From NCBI GenBank assembly GCA_021838985.1, contig JAKCCC010000103.1, forward strand, positions 1 through 6,912: a DNA stretch of 6,912 bases, written 5' to 3'. This DNA is from Planctomycetota bacterium. Its GTDB lineage: Bacteria > Planctomycetota > Phycisphaerae > WQYP01. The position numbers and the translations under genes are program-made. Below the pieces are notes generated by a model. That model saw only the letters and a list, made by a program, of their open reading frames with translations. It was not told the DNA's origin and ran no database searches. Below, one piece after another: positions 1-6,363 of this stretch; position 1 is the first letter of the stretch, and the number at the start of each line of letters is the position of its first letter.

Positions 1-781
1 GACCGGCCGCGTTGGCCAACGTGGAAACCGTACCCGCGGCCAGGCCGGCCACGAGGCCGGTCTTGTAGGTCGCCTGCCAATGCCAATGCGGCGCATAGCG
101 CACCCGCACCTGATCCAACAGCACATACAGGATGCTGATCAGACCCGTGATCAAGTCCAACGCCGAGGTCGTTTTATCTCGTGCCGATCGCGCGGGGGCC
201 CGCGTCGCCGCGTTTCTGGCAGCGCTGTGTCGGCCTGTCCCCTGGGAGCCGTAAGCAACCGAAAGCGGTGTCTTCCGGCCTGTATCATTAACCGCCGGTT
301 CCTTGTTACTTTGGCCGGTAGCCGCCTGCTGCTTTTCCCAAACATCCTTCGTGTCTTCGCGCCTTCGTGCCTTGCCGCTCTGGCTGCGGCGTACAGGCCG
401 CACCGTCATCCGGCCGCTTCCGGGCGCGGCTCCGGCGAATCGGCTTACCGGCGCCGCTGGATCCACCCGTGGCCGCACCAGCGCCAAGAGAATCAGCGCC
501 CCCATCAGAATGCCCAGGAGGGTTCCCGGGGCCATTACCTTTAAGATCTGCCTATTCCATGTGCCAAAGTGGTAATAAACCGAAAACACATCACTGACGA
601 TCAGAATCGGCAGCAGAATGGCGTTGCCCTTTTGCGCGCCGAAGGCCAGGGCAAACCCCACCACGCCCACAATGCCCAGCCCTCCGCCAAAGCCCGATTT
701 GGCCAAACCAATTACCAGCACCCCCGCGCCGGCGATCAACCATCCCGCCAACGGGCTTATGCCGTGAGCAAATGGAATCAC
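1..781 (-). CDS. TauE/SafE-family membrane transporter, C-terminus cut by window edge
   Basis: Integral membrane protein of the TauE/SafE family, which exports sulfite, sulfonates or other organic anions; the substrate here cannot be read. 260 codons are visible and the C-terminus lies outside the window. Family marks: a first membrane segment ending in GLAKSGFGGG (residues 25-34), a second segment with KGNAILLPILIVSDVFS (51-67), a third around 83-102, and the start of the second repeat half, GLVAGLAAGTVSTLANAAG (242-260), matching the usual 'STxANAAGP' motif. The start chosen is GTG at 781, because GGAGG lies 8 nt upstream (790-794); an in-frame GTG at 865 would add 28 residues and has no such support. 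Odd: residues about 103-206 form a basic, low-complexity hydrophilic insert where relatives have a short loop. It lies 133 bp downstream of pgi on the same strand, so cotranscription is possible. Family certain; start and function less so. Confidence 0.85.
   Translation of the reverse strand, partial: MIPFAHGISPLAGWLIAGAGVLVIGLAKSGFGGGLGIVGVVGFALAFGAQKGNAILLPILIVSDVFSVYYHFGTWNRQILKVMAPGTLLGILMGALILLALVRPRVDPAAPVSRFAGAAPGSGRMTVRPVRRSQSGKARRREDTKDVWEKQQAATGQSNKEPAVNDTGRKTPLSVAYGSQGTGRHSAARNAATRAPARSARDKTTSALDLITGLISILYVLLDQVRVRYAPHWHWQATYKTGLVAGLAAGTVSTLANAAG
346..374. repeat. Dispersed octamer-type repeat (CCTTCGTG/TCTTCGCG) inside the transporter gene
   Basis: The plus strand shows three consecutive related octamers, CCTTCGTG, TCTTCGCG and CCTTCGTG, followed by CCTTG. 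From general familiarity this phrase recurs between genes in several PVC and related bacterial genomes; only this copy is in the window, so dispersal cannot be shown here. It is read in frame through the transporter and encodes its KARRREDTKD stretch (residues 137-146). Confidence 0.5.
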
Positions 782-789
782 CCGAAAAA

Positions 790-794
790 CCTCC
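790..794 (-). promoter_or_regulatory. Shine-Dalgarno site deciding the transporter start
   Basis: On the minus strand this reads GGAGG, 8 nt before the GTG at 781. No ATG occurs between the upstream in-frame stop (about 902) and the first conserved membrane segment, so this site is what selects GTG 781 over the other GTG/TTG candidates. Confidence 0.6.
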
Positions 795-914
795 GCAACG
801 CCCCAGCTGGCGACTGGCACGCGGGGCGCCAAGCCATGGAGAACACCCCATGCGCCGTACCCCACACCGAAAACTGAAACCTTGCGCCCGCACGCCTGGC
901 CTCAACGCCAGCCG

Positions 915-2519
915 CTACGATGAAGCAAACCGGGTATCGGTCAGATTCGGCGCCAACTCCGCCTTCACCCCGCGGCCGGGATTCGCCGCCAGCCGCCGCA
1001 GGATACAGAAGATCGTTTCCGTGGCCTCGGGGGCGCCCATAGCGGCGGCTATTTGTTCGGCCGTGCCGGAGCCGCCCGCTTTCAGATGCTCCATAATTTT
1101 CCCCTGCCACGCCAGGAACGCCTGCGCCGCTTTTTTGCCGGCTTCCACACCCGGTTGATGGTAGGCGTTGATGTTTATCAGTTCCGCGTAGAGACCAACC
1201 GCCCGTTCAAACAGGGCCAGCAGAACTCCCATGCTGCGCGGGGATACCTCCTCCACCGTGATGGTCAGGCTTTCCCGCCCGTTTTCAGACAGAGCCTCCC
1301 GGGTACCGTGAAGGAAGCCATTCAGATAATCGCCGCTGGTGACGCCCGGCTCCACTTCCAGCCGGGTGGCCGGGCTTGGGGCCTGGCCCAAGGCCGTATC
1401 CGCCAGTACTTCGATAAAGGTGACGAAGAAGTTGTTTGGCCCTTCGCGCAGCTGCTGCACATAGGCATGCTGATCGGTGGAGCCTTTATTACCGTAGACG
1501 CACAGCCCCTGGTGCACCACCTGGCCGGCGCGGTTGAACTGCTTGCCCAACGATTCCATCACCAGTTGCTGTAGATACCGGCTCAACAGTTGCAGCCGGT
1601 CTTTATACGGCAGCACCACCATGGCCTTTTCACCCCGGCCCGCCCCGGCGTAATACCACATCAGCGCCAGCAAGGCCGCGGGATTTTTGCGGACATCCGG
1701 CCGGCGGGTCAGGGCGTCGGTGTCACGGGCGCCTTTTAGCATCGGCTCAATGTTGATTCCCTGCAGCGCCGCGGGCAAAAGTCCTACCGCGGATAATTCA
1801 CTTTGCCGGCCGCCCACCCAGTCCCACATAGGAAAACGTCGCAGCCACTTCTCGCTGGCGGCCTGGCGGTCCAGCTCGCTACCGGCCCCGGTGACGGCCA
1901 CCGCCTGAGGCGCAAACTCGATGCCGGCGGCCCGGTACGCCGCCTGAGCCACCCGCAAACCATTACGGGTTTCCTGGGTACCGCCGGATTTGCTGATCAC
2001 CACGGTGAGCGTACGGGTAAGGTGCTGGCCCATCCGCACCAGTATGCGCTCCATGCCGTCGGGATCGGTGTTGTCGAAAAAGTGCGGCGTCAGGCGACGC
2101 CGGGCGACGCCCAAAGCATCCGCCACCAGCTGTGGGCCGAGCGCCGAACCGCCGATGCCAATCACCAGCAGGTCCGTGAAATTCCGGTCTTTCACGGTGC
2201 GGATGATTCCATGCCGCACTTCCCGGGCGAAAGCTTTGACTTGGGTCCGCGTTTGAGCAATGGCCTGGCGCAGCTCGGGATTCGGCGCCAGCTCCGGCCG
2301 GCGCAACCAATAATGGCCGACCATGCGGTTCTCATCCGGATTGGCGATGGCGCCGGCCTCGAGTTTTTCCATGGCGGCGAACGCGGCTTTCATCGCCGGC
2401 ATCATCCCCGTGATAAAATCATCGCCGAAGTTCATCCGGCTGATGTCCAGCGTTAGACCAATCTTCGGACATTCGCACAGGTATTCCTTGTACCGTTGCC
2501 ATAATTGTGGGTTCGTCAT
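915..2519 (-). CDS. pgi: Glucose-6-phosphate isomerase
   Basis: Cytoplasmic enzyme that interconverts glucose 6-phosphate and fructose 6-phosphate in glycolysis and gluconeogenesis; 534 residues, normal for the family. Visible motifs: GIGGSALGP (121-129) and [12 protein letters not shown] (176-187) of the sugar-phosphate-binding SIS fold, [20 protein letters not shown] (233-252, first PGI signature), catalytic-type Glu322 in MESLGKQ, His351 in GSTDQHAY, and Lys462 in [10 protein letters not shown] (second signature). The wording [21 protein letters not shown] resembles the cyanobacterial-type subgroup more than the E. coli enzyme. Residues about 484-534 form a C-terminal extension with a helix-turn-helix-like pattern. 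The ATG at 2519 is preceded by GGAG with 8-nt spacing and precedes the conserved N-terminus; a further 38 in-frame codons exist upstream but would run over the ispE start. Divergent from ispE; the transporter gene follows 133 bp downstream. Confidence 0.96.
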   Translation of the reverse strand: MTNPQLWQRYKEYLCECPKIGLTLDISRMNFGDDFITGMMPAMKAAFAAMEKLEAGAIANPDENRMVGHYWLRRPELAPNPELRQAIAQTRTQVKAFAREVRHGIIRTVKDRNFTDLLVIGIGGSALGPQLVADALGVARRRLTPHFFDNTDPDGMERILVRMGQHLTRTLTVVISKSGGTQETRNGLRVAQAAYRAAGIEFAPQAVAVTGAGSELDRQAASEKWLRRFPMWDWVGGRQSELSAVGLLPAALQGINIEPMLKGARDTDALTRRPDVRKNPAALLALMWYYAGAGRGEKAMVVLPYKDRLQLLSRYLQQLVMESLGKQFNRAGQVVHQGLCVYGNKGSTDQHAYVQQLREGPNNFFVTFIEVLADTALGQAPSPATRLEVEPGVTSGDYLNGFLHGTREALSENGRESLTITVEEVSPRSMGVLLALFERAVGLYAELININAYHQPGVEAGKKAAQAFLAWQGKIMEHLKAGGSGTAEQIAAAMGAPEATETIFCILRRLAANPGRGVKAELAPNLTDTRFASS

Positions 2520-2527
2520 GGTGCTTG

Positions 2528-2533
2528 CTCCCC
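2528..2533 (-). promoter_or_regulatory. pgi ribosome binding site
   Basis: Minus-strand GGGGAG with its GGAG core 8 nt before the ATG at 2519. It decides the start against the longer in-frame reading that begins at 2633. Confidence 0.65.
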
Positions 2534-2559
2534 AAATAGTCGCCAACCGCGGCGGCAGA

Positions 2560-2590
2560 AACATTGTAATGGAAATCCGTGCTACAATCC
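2560..2590. promoter_or_regulatory. Back-to-back divergent promoters for pgi and ispE
   Basis: Within the 112-bp gap, the plus strand has TGCTACAAT at 2580-2588, an extended -10 (TGn + TACAAT) that would start ispE transcription near 2595, giving a leader of about 37 nt. The minus strand has a second TACAAT at 2568-2563, suited to pgi, with a start near 2556. The two form an inverted repeat ATTGTA-N14-TACAAT. Neither has a good -35 at 17 bp, which fits the extended -10 type for the ispE side. Predicted from sequence only. Confidence 0.45.
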
Positions 2591-2631
2591 TCGCGCCCTG
2601 CTCTTGGACGGATTCAGCACAGGATGCCGGC

Positions 2632-3546
2632 ATGACCGAGTCGCGTCTCGTATCTTTACCCGACGGCGGAATCCAGATTCACGCCCCGGCCAAGCTCAAT
2701 CTCGGTTTGCGGGTATTTCCCCGCCAGCCGGATGGTTATCATCCCATTGAATCGTGGATGATGCCCATTTCCCTGTATGACACGCTGACGGTCCAGCCGG
2801 CGAAAGATTTGCAATTGCTCCTCTCGGGTTGGGAGGCCGCGGTACCAGCGGACCTGGAAAACAACCTGGTTGGAAGGGCGGCGTTGCGATTGGCGCAAAG
2901 GGCGGGGGTCCAAGCCGGCGCGCGGATCACGCTACATAAAGTGATTCCTCCCGGCGGCGGCTTGGGCGGCGGCAGTTCCGACGCCGCCGCCACCCTGCTG
3001 GCTCTGGATGCCCTCTGGCGGCTTAAACGACCGGTCGATGAATTACGCGCTTTGGCCCTGGATCTGGGCAGCGATGTGCCATTTTTCGTCGAGGCGGCCT
3101 CGGCGGTATGCCGCGGGCGCGGCGAGCGGCTGGAACCATTGGCCTATACGCAGTTCTGGTACGCCGTGTTGTTTATTTCACCGCGCGGCGTACCGACCGG
3201 TCCGGTTTACGCGCATTTTGACGTTTTGCCCCGTGCCGCGGAAGCACCACCGTTGGATTGGATGGCGTTAAGTCGTGCCGGCGCCACGGAAGTCAACGCC
3301 GCGATCTACAACGACCTGGAGACCCCGGCGCTGGTCGTGGCCCCCTGGCTGCGCCAACGCCGTGACGATCTAACCCGCCGCCTGAATCGGAAAATTCATT
3401 TGACGGGCAGTGGGGCTACGTTGTTTACGCTGCTGGAGGATCCCGGCGCGGCGGCGCGTCTGGCGCACGACCTCAACGCCCAACCCACCGGCGACGGCAC
3501 GGCCGTTCCGGTGCGCCTCTATCGCCGCGGCGAGTACCCCGGATAA
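2632..3546 (+). CDS. ispE: 4-diphosphocytidyl-2-C-methyl-D-erythritol kinase
   Basis: GHMP-family kinase of the non-mevalonate (MEP) isoprenoid pathway; it phosphorylates the 2-hydroxyl of CDP-methylerythritol using ATP, in the cytoplasm. 304 residues, slightly longer than E. coli IspE (283). Motifs: PAKLNLGL at 19-26 with the active-site Lys21, [11 protein letters not shown] (31-41), the ATP-binding glycine loop [17 protein letters not shown] (107-122ff), LGSDVPFF (145-152) with the catalytic-type Asp148, NDLE (227-230), and the third GHMP motif LTGSGATLF (257-265). The ATG at 2632 has AGGA 7 nt upstream and begins just before the conserved region; an in-frame ATG at 2572 (20 codons earlier) would leave no room for the predicted promoter. 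First gene of a plus-strand cluster with the aminotransferase and nif3 genes. IspE identity is secure. Confidence 0.95.
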   Translation: MTESRLVSLPDGGIQIHAPAKLNLGLRVFPRQPDGYHPIESWMMPISLYDTLTVQPAKDLQLLLSGWEAAVPADLENNLVGRAALRLAQRAGVQAGARITLHKVIPPGGGLGGGSSDAAATLLALDALWRLKRPVDELRALALDLGSDVPFFVEAASAVCRGRGERLEPLAYTQFWYAVLFISPRGVPTGPVYAHFDVLPRAAEAPPLDWMALSRAGATEVNAAIYNDLETPALVVAPWLRQRRDDLTRRLNRKIHLTGSGATLFTLLEDPGAAARLAHDLNAQPTGDGTAVPVRLYRRGEYPG

Positions 3547-3591
3547 TTGGGTTGCGGCGTCGCGGCGCTTTGGTATTTTCAGGCCGGTGCC

Positions 3592-4509
3592 ATGAGCGAT
3601 TTTGTTGCGATCAATGGTCAGATCACGCCCTATGAAAACGCGCGGATCGCCCCGTTTGACGCCGGCTTTCTGCACGGAGCGGCTCTGTTCGAGACGATGC
3701 GGGCCGGCGCTGGCGGTGTGTTCCGATGGTCCGAACATCTGCAACGCCTGCAAACCAGCTCCACGGAGCTGGGATTCGACGTAAACCTGGATCTGCGTGC
3801 CACCGCCGATCTCGTCGCCGAATTGATGCAAGCCAATGGTTTATCCGAGGCCCGCGTGCGGCTGACCGTAAGCCGCGGCGATACCGCCCCGCTCGAGGCC
3901 GAATCCGGCGATCCGCCGCGCACGGTCCTAATTTCCACGGGCCCACTGACCCACTATCCCGCGGCGTTGTATGCCAAGGGAATGACTGTGGCCATCGCCC
4001 AGCCGTCGCAAGATCCCCAACAGCCTACCTGTGGACACAAAACCACCAGCTACCTCGATCGCCTGCTGGTGCTGCGCGCGGCGCAAAGAGCGGGCGCCGG
4101 GGAGGCTTTGTGGTTTACCGCCGCGGAAAAATGGCTCGCCGAGGGGTGCATCAGCAACGTGTTTCTGGTGGATAGCCGGAACAACGTGTTGACGCCACCC
4201 TGGCCCATGCCGGGCGCCAACGGTCGAAGATTGGTCCTGCCCGGCATCGCCCGGGAAACGGTGCTGGCGCTGGCGCAAGCGGAAGGCTTGACGGTCCGCC
4301 AGCCCACGCTGACCATGGCGGACGTGCTGGCGGCGAAGGAAATATTTTTAACCAATGTGATCATGGGCGTGATGCCGGTGGTGCGCGTACAACGGCGGCC
4401 GGTCGGCGACGAAAAGCCCGGCACGGTGACGCTGCGTTTGCGAAGCAAATTCGAGGAAGCCGTCACCGCTGCCTGCGGCGGCGGTCCGGCGGGAGGAAAG
4501 GGTAGCTAA
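3592..4509 (+). CDS. Class IV PLP-dependent aminotransferase / aminodeoxychorismate lyase-like protein
   Basis: Fold-type IV PLP enzyme, 305 residues, cytoplasmic. Class marks: INGQ at 7-10, PFDAGFLHGAALFETMR (21-37) near the N-terminus, the PLP-binding Lys150 in GHKTTSYLDRL, Glu184 in LAEGCISNVFLVD (182-194), LPGIARETVLALA (216-228), and the cofactor-phosphate region EIFLTNVIMGVMPV (250-263). This class includes branched-chain aminotransferase (IlvE), D-amino-acid aminotransferase and 4-amino-4-deoxychorismate lyase (PabC). The FxxGFLHGxxLFETMR opening and single-domain length suit PabC or a D-amino-acid/branched-chain enzyme, and I cannot choose from sequence alone. The ATG at 3592 has a weak AGG 8 nt upstream; a TTG at 3547 directly after the ispE stop would add 15 poorly conserved-looking residues. 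It lies 45 bp after ispE and its stop overlaps the nif3 start (TAATG), indicating coupled translation. Confidence 0.88.
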   Translation: MSDFVAINGQITPYENARIAPFDAGFLHGAALFETMRAGAGGVFRWSEHLQRLQTSSTELGFDVNLDLRATADLVAELMQANGLSEARVRLTVSRGDTAPLEAESGDPPRTVLISTGPLTHYPAALYAKGMTVAIAQPSQDPQQPTCGHKTTSYLDRLLVLRAAQRAGAGEALWFTAAEKWLAEGCISNVFLVDSRNNVLTPPWPMPGANGRRLVLPGIARETVLALAQAEGLTVRQPTLTMADVLAAKEIFLTNVIMGVMPVVRVQRRPVGDEKPGTVTLRLRSKFEEAVTAACGGGPAGGKGS

Positions 4510-5723
4510 TGGTCAAGTCTATCCCCCGGCCCTGGACTGAGGAGCAACGCCCGGCAAGATTGGAAGACCTTTGCGCCTTTCTTGAGACCTTGGCGCCGCT
4601 GGCTGCCGCGGAGCCGTGGGATAAAGTTGGGTTGCTCGCGGCGCCGCCGGCAGATCTCGCCAGGCGGGGCGTCACGGAGATTCTGGTCGCCCTGGATTTA
4701 ACGCCCCCCGTGCGCGATCAGGCTATTAAACTGAACACGGATCTGCTCGTGTGCTACCATCCGCCGTTGTTTGAGCCGATCGAACGTTTGCGCTGCGACC
4801 GCCAGAACCCATCGGCTTTGGCGGTGGAGCTGGCCTATCACGGCCTGGCCATTTACAGCCCGCACACGGCGCTGGACGTGGCGCAAGGAGGTACGAACGA
4901 CGCCTTGGCGAGGCAGCTGGGGTTAAGACCCGGCGGTTCGCTTAAGCCCTTCGCCGGTGCACGGCACGTCAAGCTGGCCGTCTTTGTGCCGGAAGCCCAC
5001 GTGGAAAAAGTGGCCACAGCGGTATTTGACGCTGGCGCCGGCCGCATTGGAAAAAATAGCCGTTACCGTCAGTGCAGCTTCCGCACCAAGGGTACGGGGA
5101 CGTTTTTTGGCGATGCGTCCACCCGGCCCGCGGTGGGCCGGAAAGGGCGGTTGGAATATGTGGCGGAGGTGCGCCTGGAAACCGTGGTCCCCATCCACTG
5201 CCTGGATGCGGTCGTGGCGGCGCTCAAAAAAGCCCATCCCTATGAAGAGCCGGCGTTTGACCTGTTGGCCATGGAACCTCTGCCCGAGGAACCGGGTCTG
5301 GGGCGGCTGGCGAAATTGCCGAAGACGATGGAACTGGCCACGCTGGCTAAGTTCTGCGCCGGCGCCATGAGCCTGCCCCAGGTTCAGATGGTCGGTCCGG
5401 CCCGGCAACGGATCGCCACAGTGGCGATTCTGGCCGGCAGCGCCGGGCGCTGGCCCATCGAAGTCGCCCGGCCGCACCTGTGGCGGCCCGCGAACCCTGC
5501 GCAAACTCCCCCCATGTTTGATTGTCTGATCACCGGCGAGTTGAAACATCACGACATGATCGCCTTGCGGGCGGCACAGTTGGCCGCCATCTGCTTAGGC
5601 CACGGCTTCAGTGAGCAGCCGGTGCTGCGCGAGCTGGCCCGGCGGTTGGCGGGAAAATTCCCAGCCGTCAATGTACGCTTGAGCCGGGCCAGCGTAACCC
5701 CGTATGAATCCGTGGCCCCGTAG
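4509..5723 (+). CDS. Nif3/DUF34 dinuclear metal-centre protein with YqfO-type central domain
   Basis: Widely conserved Nif3-like (DUF34) protein, expected to form a hexameric toroid with two metal ions per subunit; its physiological role is unsettled, and a GTP cyclohydrolase I type 2 annotation sometimes seen is doubtful. 404 residues. Domains: N-terminal Nif3 half (about 14-150) with WDKVGLL (37-43), CYHPPLF (82-88) and SPHTALDVAQGGTND (117-131); a CutA/PII-like insert (about 153-252) with GAGRIGKNSRYRQCSF (176-191), GTGTFFG and AHPYEEPAFDLL (242-253), as in B. subtilis YqfO; and the C-terminal half with ITGELKHHD (341-349) and GHGFSE (364-369). Candidate ligands are His84, Asp123, His365 and Glu369; Tyr83 replaces the first His of the usual HHP motif. 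Starts by one-base overlap with the preceding stop; GGAGGA (4492-4497) and AAGGG serve as ribosome sites. Its TAG stop lies in the first repeat fragment downstream. Confidence 0.93.
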   Translation: MVKSIPRPWTEEQRPARLEDLCAFLETLAPLAAAEPWDKVGLLAAPPADLARRGVTEILVALDLTPPVRDQAIKLNTDLLVCYHPPLFEPIERLRCDRQNPSALAVELAYHGLAIYSPHTALDVAQGGTNDALARQLGLRPGGSLKPFAGARHVKLAVFVPEAHVEKVATAVFDAGAGRIGKNSRYRQCSFRTKGTGTFFGDASTRPAVGRKGRLEYVAEVRLETVVPIHCLDAVVAALKKAHPYEEPAFDLLAMEPLPEEPGLGRLAKLPKTMELATLAKFCAGAMSLPQVQMVGPARQRIATVAILAGSAGRWPIEVARPHLWRPANPAQTPPMFDCLITGELKHHDMIALRAAQLAAICLGHGFSEQPVLRELARRLAGKFPAVNVRLSRASVTPYESVAP

Positions 5724-5780
5724 CCGGCGATATCCCAAAGTTTGGTCGCCCCCGGCGCCCCGCTGCGCCGAAACCACAGC
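5721..5780 (+). repeat. Diverged fragment of the intergenic hairpin repeat, abutting nif3
   Basis: TAGCCGGCGAT (5721-5731) equals the left arm seen in later copies (for example 6368-6378), and GGTCGCCCCCGGCGCCCCGC followed by TGCGCCGAAAC loosely matches the right half of the unit at 5788-5841. The nif3 stop codon is its first three bases. Confidence 0.45.
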
Positions 5781-5787
5781 ACCCAAT

Positions 5788-5841
5788 ACCGCGCCTATAG
5801 CCGGCGGGGTCCCACCCGCCGCTGCGAACGCAAACTGATCC
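5788..5841 (+). repeat. Intergenic hairpin repeat A, copy 1
   Basis: A 54-bp unit identical, base for base, to the copy at 5985-6038. It contains CCTATAG, then a stem GGCGGG (5803-5808) with CCCGCC (5815-5820) around loop GTCCCA, extended by AGC/GCT across a bulged C. No run of T follows, so it does not resemble an intrinsic terminator for the nif3 cluster, although it is the first strong hairpin after it. Confidence 0.85.
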
Positions 5842-5850
5842 TGACCCCAC

Positions 5851-5882
5851 GAACCGCGCCTATCGCCGGCGATTTTGAGGCC
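5851..5882 (+). repeat. Left-arm half copy of repeat A joined to TTTGAGGC
   Basis: GAACCGCGCCTATCGCCGGC followed by GATTTTGAGGC. It shares the CCTAT-GCCGGCG left arm of repeat A but has no matching right arm. The counterpart one period downstream is 6048-6079, with CCTATAGCCGGCGATGTTGA and then GGC. Confidence 0.6.
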
Positions 5883-5920
5883 GCGGCGATTGAGGCAAGG
5901 CCGATTGATCCACGGACGGC

Positions 5921-5967
5921 GAAATCCCGATGCCGCAGGAGCGGCCCATCGGGAAATCCCGGCACGC
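5921..5967 (+). repeat. Intergenic hairpin repeat B, copy 1
   Basis: A 47-bp unit repeated at 6090-6136 with two mismatches. It folds as TCCCGATG (5925-5932) with CATCGGGA (5947-5954), continued by CCGC/GCGG around an AGGA loop, with a two-base CC bulge. A simple direct GAAATCCCG/GGGAAATCCCG phrase flanks the stem. Confidence 0.75.
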
Positions 5968-5984
5968 ACCGCGTCCACGTGCGA

Positions 5985-6038
5985 ACCGCGCCTATAGCCG
6001 GCGGGGTCCCACCCGCCGCTGCGAACGCAAACTGATCC
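5985..6038 (+). repeat. Intergenic hairpin repeat A, copy 2
   Basis: Exact 54-bp copy of 5788-5841, 197 bp further on. Same stem: GGCGGG at 6000-6005 with CCCGCC at 6012-6017. Part of a larger tandem duplication that also carries the half copies and repeat B. Confidence 0.85.
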
Positions 6039-6047
6039 CCATAACGC

Positions 6048-6079
6048 GAACCACGGCCCTATAGCCGGCGATGTTGAGG
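6048..6079 (+). repeat. Left-arm half copy of repeat A, second tandem unit
   Basis: Counterpart of 5851-5882 at the 197-bp period. It keeps the fuller CCTATAGCCGGCG form, so the first copy has acquired the TATC change or the reverse. Confidence 0.6.
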
Positions 6080-6089
6080 CATGGATGCC

Positions 6090-6136
6090 GAAATCCCGAT
6101 GCCGCAGGAGCGGCGTATCGGGAAATCCCGGCACGC
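6090..6136 (+). repeat. Intergenic hairpin repeat B, copy 2
   Basis: 47-bp copy of 5921-5967 with two substitutions, both in the bulge-side arm (CGTATC for CCCATC). The TCCCGAT/ATCGGGA outer stem and the CCGC-AGGA-GCGG inner hairpin are kept. Confidence 0.75.
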
Positions 6137-6144
6137 CGGGATAG

Positions 6145-6162
6145 TCCCGATGGCTATCGGGA
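6145..6162. repeat. Short perfect palindromic hairpin related to repeat B
   Basis: TCCCGAT (6145-6151), loop GGCT, ATCGGGA (6156-6162): a 7-bp perfect stem identical to the outer stem of both repeat B copies but with the inner hairpin replaced by four bases. It resembles a REP-type palindrome. No T tract follows on either strand. Confidence 0.65.
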
Positions 6163-6177
6163 GAGCCAGTCATCGGG

Positions 6178-6196
6178 GTCCCCATCGCCGCTGCGA
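6178..6196 (+). repeat. Right-arm half copy of repeat A
   Basis: GTCCCCATCGCCGCTGCGA matches the loop and right arm of the repeat A family (ATCGCC-GCTGCGA as in 6385-6397), but the bases upstream do not supply a GGCGAT partner. It is the complement of the left-only copies at 5851 and 6048. Confidence 0.5.
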
Positions 6197-6259
6197 CGGC
6201 ACGAATGCGTTCGACCTCCAGCGTGGCCATGATATCCGGGGATCCGCCCGCGCTACGGG

Positions 6260-6306
6260 AATCAATTTGTGTTCGCAGCGGCGGGTGGGGCCCCGCCGCC
6301 TATAGG
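6260..6306 (-). repeat. Intergenic hairpin repeat A, inverted copy
   Basis: Reads as repeat A on the minus strand with about four mismatches over 47 bp, including an 18-base exact run (TTCGCAGCGGCGGGTGGG). The stem CGGCGGG/CCCGCCG is preserved. It faces copies 1 and 2, so the cluster contains both orientations. Confidence 0.75.
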
Positions 6307-6363
6307 GCCGCCATCCGCGGATGGATCTGGTGTGCACCGCCATTTCAGTCGGCACCCGGGCAC

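Noticed and set aside
799..828. Hairpin CGCCCC/GGGGCG before the transporter start as an attenuator or terminator
   Set aside because: A six-base stem with an 18-base loop is weak in GC-rich DNA; the TTTTT at 789-785 lies ten bases past it and includes the ribosome-site spacer. No further support.
591..905. Minus-strand frame of 104 codons over the 5' part of the transporter, and plus-strand frames at 80-597
   Set aside because: The neighbouring minus frame carries the TauE/SafE motifs continuously from 781 to the window edge, so these are out-of-frame readings.
1053..2456. Long plus-strand open frames opposite pgi (1053-1574, 1803-2456 and others)
   Set aside because: They lie entirely antisense to a well-supported pgi with all family motifs; high GC content leaves long shadow frames. 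Their translations show no family features.
2323..2631. Upstream in-frame extension of ispE from 2323
   Set aside because: It would overlap the pgi coding start on the other strand; the conserved IspE sequence begins just after the ATG at 2632, which has its own AGGA site.
2520..2633. Extended pgi start at 2633 (38 extra codons)
   Set aside because: The extra residues are not family-like, would cover the divergent promoter region and the ispE start, and lack the well-spaced GGAG found before the ATG at 2519.
5791..5823. Intrinsic terminator for the ispE-aminotransferase-nif3 cluster
   Set aside because: The hairpin is strong but no T run follows, and the same hairpin recurs at sites not following genes; it is better described as a repeat.
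5595..6230. Minus-strand 211-codon frame across the nif3 end and repeats
   Set aside because: It is built from the hairpin repeats read through (recurrent RSGGW and similar phrases) and antisense nif3; no ribosome site and no recognisable domain.
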